From Apostichopus japonicus (taxonomy: Eukaryota; Echinodermata; Holothuroidea; Aspidochirotida; Stichopodidae): a stretch of DNA of 64,000 nucleotides. Below, piece after piece: positions 49,301 through 55,948 of this stretch. Each line of letters starts with the position of its first letter. Position 1 is the first letter of the stretch. The DNA lies in NCBI RefSeq assembly GCF_037975245.1, contig NC_092566.1, positions 17,641,001-17,705,000 on the forward strand, written 5' to 3'. The notes beneath the pieces were generated by a model that saw nothing but the letters and a program-made list of their open reading frames with translations, made no database searches and was not told the DNA's origin. A program made the translations under genes and the position numbers.

Positions 49301-52300
49301 CTCTGCATATTTCCAGATACACACAAATCATTATCTGAAATTAATATCATAATATGATCTACCACCAGTGGATGTATTTTTGGTTGAATTTCTTCTTTCT
49401 TCCGTTATTTCGATTCTAGTTCCTTTGAGAAAGTCCCGCAGCAGTCCAAGGAGATGCTCGAGAGTAGGGCACAGTCTCTTCTGGATAAATATGGCCCATT
49501 GGAAACGGTCACATCTCTTCTTGCCCACGTAGCAGGCCTGCAGGATATGTGCAGAAGGTCAAGCTTGACTTGTCTACCGGTGAGTGTTACAATGGGGTAC
49601 AAAATAACCATTCTGTCTGACAGTGCATTGTGAGGGGGAGGGGGATCTACCGGTGAGTGTTACAAGGGGTACAAAATAACCTTTCTGTCTGACATTGCAT
49701 TGTGGAGGGGAGGGGGAGGGGGGTCTACCGGCGAGTGTTACAAGGGGGTACAAAATAACCATTCTGTCTGACAGTGCATTGTGGGGGGGAGGGGGAGGGG
49801 GAGGGGGGTCTACCGGCGAGTGTTACAAGGGGGTACAAAATAACCTTTCTGTCTGACATTGCATTGTGGAGGGGGGAAGGGGGTTAATATTGATGCAGCC
49901 TTGCTGCAGGTGAGCTTGCAGCTGCTGCAGCTTGCCTTTCTTTCTCTGTTAAGATAATCAGATAAAAACAATCCTAACATGTTCATGGAGATAAAGAAGT
50001 CCATTTGCATTCATTTCATGTGCAATTTGGTTTGAATTTACCACACATAGTAGTGGCTATCTTGTCCAGATGTATTTAAAAACCAGCTATACATGTAAAT
50101 ATTAAAAGCGGGTAGAGTTAATCCAGTTGAAACTGTATCAGGAAAGTTGAAAGTGTGTCATGGAATGTCGGTTGTTTGTAACTATGGTATGGCTGGGTCA
50201 TAGTATCACTGACAGTTCAAAGCTTGAATCAATAATGTCAAGGTGAGTGTTCTCATCAATCCTATCAGATGTGGGGAAGACTTTTGTTAACCGTGTGCAG
50301 TTAAACAGGTGCTGGTTATACTCTGTGTGTGTGTGTTTGTATGTGCAACTCACCACAGACACAATCTAAAAATCACTTTCAAAGTGACACGAGTGTCAGT
50401 TTTGTATGCAAATGTCAAATAGATGTGAAGTAGATGAGTCTAAAGTTCAAGGTACATTCACTCCCTCGGTAACTACAGTAGTTCAGGCAGATGTTGCAAT
50501 TTGTATGCAACTTTCTCTCCAAAAAGTCGGTCGAGATGATGTCAAAGGAATTGCCGTCTGAAACTTTCATGACGAGGATTAACAAATACTGATCTTCTGA
50601 CTGGAGTAGAAATAAATGGATCTGTTAGTTAATAACATTTGATGGTCTGTGCTGCCATTTGTTATTAAAGACAAGTGAACAGTTTTTTTTTTTTTGGTTG
50701 GCAACAGATATATGCTGGAACTGATTCAGTTTGTAATTGTACATCCCCCCCCCCAACCTGTAAAGGCAGAAGCAGAAAATATTTCTTAGTTTAATGCAAA
50801 AAATGTAGATTTCCCCAGAATATTGACTAAGTTTACCCCAGTATTGCTATTTTTACAGTACACTTCCTGAAATATGATTCAACTCAATCGATGTGTGACC
50901 AAATATTGTACAAATTGGTAGTGTGATGTAAAAGGAAAGATAATAAAAAACCAAATAAAGTAAAGTCAAAGTCAAAAAGCAATTTATTAAAGCTGCCGCT
51001 CAAAATGTTTCCTTCTTAGAATCATGTCTCATAAATTGAGGAAGCTTTCCCTACGAAATTCTCTTCCCCTTATTCAGAGAAAAACTACCTTCAAAATAAC
51101 GAGTGAACTCTCCATTGGTAACCGTGACGAGCTATCTGACATCCTCCAACGAAAGCTCGGAGATGACGCTTTTAAGATGCAGAAGAATTCGGTCCTGCTC
51201 AGTAAAGACCGGAAGACCGCCCTCTTTGATACTGAATTTGAGATAGAAAAGCAAGTTCTGGTAAGTACCATCTTCAAGTGGTTTAAAAGTGTCCTTGAAT
51301 ATTCCCCATGACCCCACTTCCCACCCCTTAGTGTGAACGCAAAGTGATTTCTAGTCGAAAAATTTGGAAAGTTGCTCAAAGATCTATAACAAATTATGCA
51401 CGATTATTTCCACAAAAAAAGTTTGGCCTTACACTCTTTGAAGGGGACTTGAAGCTACGAGCTGAACGGATAAATTTGTCAAAAGTCGGTTTAATGCATC
51501 AATTACTGTGTAACCTTCTATCATTGGTTTAATAAAGCATGGCTGGTACGTATTTCTGTCGTCAGTTGTGTAAACAAGCTTATGGTAGAAACGTTTTGCA
51601 CAAAGTAATTCGTTCTGTTGATACATTCATGACGATACATTGGTTGGTTAAGGGAGTAGTTTTTGAGGCCTAATGCCAGTTCTATTTCTTGTCCTGAAGA
51701 ACCAAAAGGCGAGAAGTGATAAGGTGGAAATGATGTAACAGGAATTGCCGTCTGATAGCCAAGTGCTAATTGATGGTAGAAATCTAACTACTGATCCACC
51801 AGAGAGACAGTGAAATGTCTGACGTACAAAAGAAATTGTCAACCACAGAGGAGTTGCTAAGTTACGAGATAATGTGAAATACTGGGAAAACACTCGCAGA
51901 TTATTGTATCAGATACAACAAATGAAAAGACTGTGCAAAATTTTGCTTTTAAGTTTCTACACAATTTCAAGAATGCAAAAGAGACGTTAAGATATCACAA
52001 GAAAAACAGTGGGGAACCATCTCTGATATAGCAAGCAACAATGGACAGCTATTCTAAGCACCTTTGTCCAAGCACCATATCAGAATGACGTCACAGAGCC
52101 TCTAGTGCAATTGAAGGCCAACTCGCTTTAATTTAATCAGCTTTGTGGGTTGTTGTTCTTATGTAATAGCATTAATGCCACAGAGATGTCGGTGCCCCCT
52201 AGCAAGCTGGCCGCCATGACCCTCAGAGAGCAACAGATTCTGCAGCATAGAAACCGCAGGATATATTTGCTGCTCCAAAGTGCCGTAGTATATTTGAGGC

Positions 52301-53112
52301 CCTCTATCGCTCTTCCTCGGAAGGTGTCCCCCTCCTTCGTCGTTTTGAAAGTTTTTTTATCTCTTCTTTTTCAGGATGCTTTTGCCGATGACGAACAGAC
52401 TCAGGTGGAGACTTTGGACGAATTTCCGGATAATTTCTTCACAGACTTCTATCATGGTAACTCGTTTGGAAGGAGTCGAGGATTCGGAGGCGGCAGAGGA
52501 TATGGCGGGAGAGGCAGAGGGAGAGGTGGTTTCCGTGGTGGTAGAGGAGGGTTTGGTAGGGGAGGTGGATTTGGTAGGGGAGGTGGCAGAGGAAGAGGAG
52601 GAGGGGGTCGTGGTGGTGGCAGAGGCAGAGGGGGTTTCAGAGGAGGCAGGGGTGATGGAGCGGGATTTAAATCTGGAAGAGGAAACTTCCGAGGTGGGTT
52701 CAACAGGGGAGGCCCCAAGACTGGTGGTGGTGAGTAATTTTCCTCACAAAATCCCAGAGGTCTTTTATGGTCTGACAGAGAGCCAAGACTACTTGCCTCT
52801 CAGCCGGGAAGTGATGGAATTTTTCATCGTTCCTGGAAACGGTGTGCCCGGAAACCCGAGAATTCTTCTTGGTATATGGCGAAGATTGACCCGTTTGAAA
52901 ATACTAGCGGTGCCTGCAGCTGCACATGTGACCGTGGGGTGGGTGTAGTGTCATTGGAAATATGACCACATTGCCAAGCACCATTGGGCAATGCTATCCC
53001 TATGTGGATGATGGGTAGTCGAGCATACAAGGATTACCCTGCTAAATGTGAAAAGGAAGTTGCATGACGACCTTCCCCCACAGGATCTGGTAAAAATCCA
53101 TTCCCAATTTAG
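31305..53112 (+). CDS. DDX21: DDX21-type nucleolar DEVD-box RNA helicase, about 15 coding exons
   Basis: Coding exons: 31305-31349, 33725-34225, 35378-35462, 35881-35964, 36250-36377, 37405-37669, 38989-39134, 40342-40548, 44931-45035, 46038-46157, 48783-48856, 49420-49579, 51078-51260, 52141 (or 52186)-52729, 53084-53112. Phases agree. The N-terminus is Lys/Glu-rich and disordered ([19 protein letters not shown]). Then come the Q-motif region ([10 protein letters not shown]), Walker [24 protein letters not shown] in [37 protein letters not shown] and [11 protein letters not shown]. After the core is a GUCT-like region (exons 12-13), then an FRGGRGG/RGG tail in exon 14. DEVD in place of DEAD, GUCT and RGG together mark DDX21/DDX50 (Gu). 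Known role: unwinds RNA in the nucleolus, needed for rRNA transcription and processing and for snoRNA release. A GTGAGT at the end of the RGG exon and a phase-matched acceptor at 53083 suggest a short last exon ending GKNPFPI. Uncertain: the start of exon 14, and a possible small in-frame intron ending at 52375. Confidence 0.95.
32285..33371. mobile_element. hAT-like element nested in the previous one (middle layer)
   Basis: Begins CAGTGGCGGCTG and ends GCCGCGCCTG, flanked by GTTTCCGC on both sides (32277-32284 and 33372-33379), an 8-bp duplication. A GGGGGGCTTGGGGGGC segment near the left end and AGCCCCCCCAATAAT near the right are imperfect inverted partners. Interrupted by the element at 32665-33068. 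No transposase. Confidence 0.85.
32665..33068. mobile_element. hAT-like MITE nested in the middle layer (inner layer)
   Basis: Starts TAGTGGCGTAGC (first base changed from the family CAGTGG) and ends GCTCCGCCACTG. CCCTTACT flanks both sides (32657-32664 and 33069-33076). It is an inverted relative of 27477-27857: both contain the poly-G/C stretch, AATGGACTGCTGGCGC or its complement, and the conserved core with GCGCTCCGCTTAGATAG. Confidence 0.9.
34780..35310 (+). repeat. intronic duplication, unit A (partner 36507-37350)
   Basis: About 530 bases in intron 2 (from GTGGGGAGCAAGACATCT, through snoRNA copy 1, to ATACAGCACTT near 35306) align with intron 5. The partner has roughly 300 more bases just after its snoRNA, so one copy was interrupted or trimmed after duplication. 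Confidence 0.85.
34900..34979 (+). ncRNA. box C/D snoRNA-like RNA, copy 1 (DDX21 intron 2)
   Basis: C box ATGATGT (34912-34918), D' box CTGA (34934-34937), C' box ATGACGA (34945-34951), D box CTGA at 34965-34968 or 34973-34976. The ends AAGTCAG and CTGACTT pair as a 7-bp terminal stem. Guides would be the bases before D' (AAAGGAATTGCCGT) and before D (AGGATTAACAAATA). Box C/D snoRNAs direct 2'-O-methylation, mostly of rRNA, and in animals are usually released from introns of nucleolar or translation genes. I could not name a target. Confidence 0.72.
35985..36126 (+). repeat. purine-only G-rich tract in DDX21 intron 4
   Basis: About 140 bases almost wholly G and A on the coding strand, starting 20 bases after the exon 4 donor, with many runs of three or more G. 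The intron is only 285 bases long. Such a tract can form G-quadruplex or triplex structures; any effect on splicing is inference. Confidence 0.8.
36507..37350 (+). repeat. intronic duplication, unit B (partner 34780-35310)
   Basis: Second copy, in intron 5, including snoRNA copy 2. Shared stretches include TGTTAGGCTACATTGTTTAC, AGCCTTTCATCAGATGAAGG and CAGAGGATCTCAATCCCAGC. The extra ~300 bases between about 36707 and 37018 are absent from unit A. Confidence 0.85.
36629..36706 (+). ncRNA. box C/D snoRNA-like RNA, copy 2 (DDX21 intron 5)
   Basis: Identical to copy 1 from the C box through the D box. The terminal stem shortens to about GTCAG with CTGAC, because AGG follows instead of TT. The downstream AGTAGAAATAAACGGATCTG is shared with copy 5, showing that the duplicated unit is larger than the RNA. 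Confidence 0.7.
37752..37792. repeat. (CCCT)n microsatellite in DDX21 intron 6
   Basis: About nine CCCT tetramers, 80 bases after the exon 6 donor. Confidence 0.9.
38444..38523 (+). ncRNA. box C/D snoRNA-like RNA, copy 3 (DDX21 intron 6)
   Basis: Same boxes as copy 1 with ATGATGT after TCGAA. The D guide reads GATTATCAAATA instead of GATTAACAAATA. The terminal stem AGTCAGT pairs fully with ACTGACT; here TACTGACT replaces TTCTGACT and lengthens the stem. Confidence 0.7.
39575..39780 (+). repeat. dispersed repeat (related copy at 53385-53540)
   Basis: Contains AGCTTTTTCCGCGAATT, ACTATTATCCTAGCACACTG and TAGCATACGCAAATTGGAGC. Close versions occur downstream of DDX21 at 53385-53540. It lies in intron 7; boundaries and class are unknown. 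Confidence 0.65.
39890..40010 (+). repeat. intronic repeat A (partner 42020-42135)
   Basis: About 120 bases of intron 7 align with intron 8: GGCATCACAGATTGAC, AATATAAGTTTTGTTAGC, TTGCTGAGTGTTA, ATCAGTTGTG. Length and an internal ATATAA followed later by an ACA would be compatible with an H/ACA RNA, but pairing is poor in this copy, so I call only a repeat. Confidence 0.6.
41526..41604 (+). ncRNA. box C/D snoRNA-like RNA, copy 4 (DDX21 intron 8)
   Basis: C, D', C' and D boxes unchanged; D guide with ATCA as in copy 3. The stem is AGTCGGT with ACTGACT: the A-to-G change relative to copy 3 is tolerated as a G-U pair. This copy is 3.3 kb from the next exon. Confidence 0.7.
42020..42135 (+). repeat. 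intronic repeat B (partner 39890-40010)
   Basis: The better-preserved copy. An H-box-like ATATAA is followed by GTTTTG, which can pair with CAAAAC just before an ACA-containing end. An H/ACA interpretation is possible but weak, because the partner copy does not keep the pairing. Confidence 0.5.
44093..44230. repeat. 73-bp direct duplication in intron 8
   Basis: TAGCCTAACATAACGATAG followed by TGTGTAAGTAGT occurs at 44093 and again at 44166 with a few substitutions. Simple two-copy tandem duplication. Confidence 0.8.
45545..45709. mobile_element. short foldback MITE in DDX21 intron 9
   Basis: Inverted arms of about 47 bases, GGGGTTAATCAACGGTCTAG to the matching end at 45709, with few mismatches. 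The spacer is about 70 bases and CG-rich. A fragment of the same sequence (TTAATCCTGTGAGTAACGCA) lies at about 45419-45438. No clear target duplication. Confidence 0.8.
46190..47950. repeat. 17-bp satellite array, about 100 units (DDX21 intron 10)
   Basis: Units such as AACAACATGTGAACAGG and AACTACATGTGAACAGT, 17 bp each, with larger patterns built from combinations of variants. It begins about 35 bases after the exon 10 donor. Since 17 is not a multiple of three, three units make a 51-base, 17-residue repeat, and the minus strand stays open in several frames (up to 207 codons). These are translated satellite, not genes. Confidence 0.95.
49570..49870 (+). repeat. minisatellite derived from the exon 12 splice donor, 4 copies
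   Basis: The unit of about 75-85 bases begins with the last bases of exon 12 and its donor: TCTACCGGTGAGTGTTACAA, then GGGGTACAAAATAACC, TTCTGTCTGACA and a GGGGAGGGGG stretch. Copy 1 is the real exon-intron junction (49580). Copy 2 near 49650 keeps GTGAGT; copies 3 and 4 near 49725 and 49812 read GCGAGT. Confidence 0.9.
50524..50602 (+). ncRNA. box C/D snoRNA-like RNA, copy 5 (DDX21 intron 12)
   Basis: Matches copies 1 and 2 across both guides (D guide GATTAACAAATA). Stem AGTCGG with CTGACT uses one G-U pair. It lies 476 bases upstream of exon 13. Confidence 0.7.
51717..51803 (+). ncRNA. box C/D snoRNA-like RNA, copy 6, diverged (DDX21 intron 13)
   Basis: Keeps the C box (ATGATGT) and the D' guide (GGAATTGCCGT followed by CTGA) but has a different 3' half: C'-like TTGATGG and a new D guide (AGAAATCTAACTA) before CTGA. 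The terminal stem GGTGGA pairs perfectly with TCCACC directly after the D box, close to the textbook kink-turn layout. Stem and second guide changed while the boxes and first guide stayed, which supports a functional RNA over a decaying repeat. Confidence 0.7.
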
Positions 53113-54705
53113 GTAACCTCATTGGCAGTGTCAACCCTCAAAGCAAATTGTCTACTCAGTCACTTTTCTTCTTTTTAAATCATTTCCTTTGTTTTTTTTT
53201 TGTTTTTATTATTTTTTGATTTTCATGTTATTGCAAGATTTGTAGGGCAATAAGGTACCAACCACACTGTTTCATACTTTTGAGGTCTCACCGTCTTGGT
53301 GAATCGATTTGTTGAAGTTTAGGGTGCATTCTGTATTTTAGGGTGCATTCTGCAATTTAGGGTCCATTATACATTTTACAGACATGAGCTTTTTCTGCGA
53401 ATTCGCGGAATATCTGTGTTATCTTTTCTACCTCGGGACAAAAACTATTATCCTAACACACTGTAACATACGCAAACTGGAGCCTATACCGCAATTTTTG
53501 CAAAGTTCTGTACTTTGTTTTGTATCCCAAGCTCATCCCTGATTTTAGGGTACATTATGCATGTTAGGGTGCATTCTGTAAGTGGACAATTAGTGAATGA
53601 AGTGAAGGATCAGATTTTCATTTGAACATATATTTGAGTGTTGGAATGATCTTGAATATTACTAACTCTTAGAAATGAGTGCAGCATTAGAATGGACACC
53701 ATCAGATGAAAGAATTCATTTATGTAAGTTAGTTTTGGCATCTTCATACTTTTTTTTTTTTTTTTAAACAAATGTCCAATTGGAAGGATGTTCTGTATCC
53801 GTATTTATTAATTAACGCTGTATGGACTCGAGTAATATTACGAGTCCTTGCATTTAATAAATTGTACTTGGGAAGTATATATATTATATAGATATTAACC
53901 AAATTCTTACTTCCTATTCTGCAAAAAGTACAATAACAGACCATGATTTTTTGGATGTTAGCACTGCAACTTCCCCCTCCCCCAAACACACTCTTCAGTA
54001 ATCATTCGGAGTGACAAACGGATGAGTTCAGGGGTGAGCTGTGTTGGACTATGGTAGCATTATTTTTTTAGAAGATCAGTAACTGTACTTCACAATGGTA
54101 GATGTCTTCGCTCGATCATTAATTAATAGCTCTTAATGTTTTACCCTAAATGTTACCATTAAAGCTATATATTAGATAAGAGTAATGTTTGTAGAGAAGG
54201 AGACTGTTACCTAAAGAAATGGTGAAAAATAGATTGAAAGATCTTAAATAATTGTACTTTTATTATCTTTGTATTAGATTTACAACATGCACCTGTCATT
54301 CGAGTCGCAAAATATTACTTACTGATTTCACAAGACCTCTATATACCACCCCCCCTTCCCCCACCCCTATATGTGTTGCAGCTCTATATACAACCCCCTT
54401 GTCAAATAAATCTTTGTTGACTAACCAATACTGGGAGCAAGGCACATTCCTTCCGGCTAAATGTTGATAATCTGTCACTTTTTCCCTTTTCCTGTTTGGA
54501 CTCCCATTCCCCCAACCCTGTCAGCCTCCCGCCCCCCCCTCCACCTTACCCTTTTGTCTTTGACTATTAGCCTTTAACAAAGAAAATTGTTTCACATTAA
54601 TAACAAGATGTCTTTGAATAACCACATGAACTTTTTAAAAGCCAGGACATTCTACTTCATTTAGTAACCTAAAGCACAGCTGTTGATGCGAACGATAAGT
54701 TAACG
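53113..54705. other. DDX21 3' region and intergenic
   Basis: Holds the dispersed repeat at 53385-53540 and several degenerate TTAGGGTGCATTCTG units between 53320 and 53580. A possible DDX21 polyadenylation signal AATAAA is at 53856-53861, about 740 bases past the stop; another is at about 54404-54410. No gene seen. Confidence 0.45.
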
Positions 54706-55046
54706 TTAAAGGCATTGAAGACTTGCCCCAAACCGCGTGCGGCCATCTGAAAAAGTTAACTTTCTGTTGCTTGCAAGTGACGTTTTGTTCGTGTCGCTAC
54801 AAAATGCAGACAGTAATGAAACGTGATACCCTGTTATCTTTAAGGCTGGACCTGAGATGTCCATGGCTGTATCGTTTATACACTGTGCTGTGGGTATTGA
54901 CCGCAGCTGTATGTACGGTAGCAAATTGTGTGTGTATTTTCGGGGATCGACGGTGGTGTCTAACACTTCTGTAACACCTCATTCGAATCTAGGTCAAATT
55001 ACCGGCATTAGACGTTTCTTTTTGCGCGAGTCTTCACACCCTTTAA
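54706..55046. mobile_element. MITE, copy 2 (sister at 29595-29953), TTAA-flanked
   Basis: TTAA at 54706-54709 and 55043-55046 enclose termini AGGCATTGAAGAC and (on the complement) AGGGTGTGAAGAC. Duplication of TTAA is characteristic of piggyBac-type insertion, but the terminal bases are not the usual CCY, so the class is tentative. The frames inside (54723-54974 and its antisense) are incidental. Confidence 0.75.
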
Positions 55047-55224
55047 TCTAAATGCCAACAAGAGGGCCACCCATGGAGCTGCAGATCTCATGTTCAGGAC
55101 AATACTCTTGGCATCCTAAGTTCGCTAGAAAGTATGCCATTTGTTCACACAGTTTGAACTTGAACGAACTTCCGGTGTAGCAGGAGTTTGCGACACTTTT
55201 TCGTATGGAACGCCAAAAGGACCA

Positions 55225-55795
55225 CGGTGACATGTACTACTACTAATTTGACACGTACTACTACTAATTTGAAGTGTACTACATCTAAAATGTCACGTAC
55301 TACTACTAATTTGACATGTACTACTACTAATTCGAAGTGCACTACATCTAAAATGTCGCGTACTACCACTAATTCGACGTGTACTACATCTAAAATGTCG
55401 CGTACTACTACTAATTCGAAGTGTACTACATCTAAAATGTCACGTACTACTACTAATTTAACATGTACTACTACTAATTCGAAGTGTACTACATCTAAAA
55501 TGTCGCGTACTACTACTAATTCGGAGTGTATTACATCTAAAATGTCGCGTACTACTACTAACTCGAAGTGTACTACATCTAAACTGTCACGTACTACTAC
55601 TAATTCGAAGTGTACTACTACTAATTCGGAGTGTACTACATCTAAAATGTCGCGTACTACTACTAATTCGAAGTGTACTACATCTAAAATGTCGCGTACT
55701 ACTACTAACTCGAAGTGTATTACATCTAAAATGTCACGTACTACTACTAATTTGACATGTACTACTACTAAATCCACGTACTACTACTGATGTCA
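55225..55795. repeat. 21/42-bp satellite, open on both strands
   Basis: The basic unit is about 21 bp (TACTACTACTAATTTGACATG); most of the array uses a 42-bp dimer that adds TACTACATCTAAAATGTCGCG. Both strands read through without stops: plus for 200 codons (TTTNSKCTTSKMSR type) and minus for 210 codons (VVVRDILDVVHFEL type). It ends about 155 bases before the integrase-like gene, so it may lie in its 5' region. Confidence 0.93.
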
Positions 55796-55948
55796 ATACC
55801 ACTACCTCTAAAACGGGAGCTACTACTACTAAATTGGAGAGATGGCGCTATGCTCAATCTGTGTGCCGAAGTACGCAAACTTTTCGACGACTTTGACCCA
55901 ATGACTACACGCGAGAAATACACCTGCATAAGATCATAACGCAATTAA

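Noticed and set aside
52376-52948. 190-codon plus-strand frame rich in Glu, Gly and Val
   Set aside because: Shifted-frame reading of the DDX21 RGG-coding repeats; the RGG frame is the one joined in phase to the upstream exons. The minus-strand proline-rich frame at 52452-52718 is rejected for the same reason.
54723-55051. Small Cys-rich frames on both strands (54723-54974, 54797-54982, 54857-55051)
   Set aside because: They lie within the MITE, and the sister copy at 29.6 kb does not keep them open.
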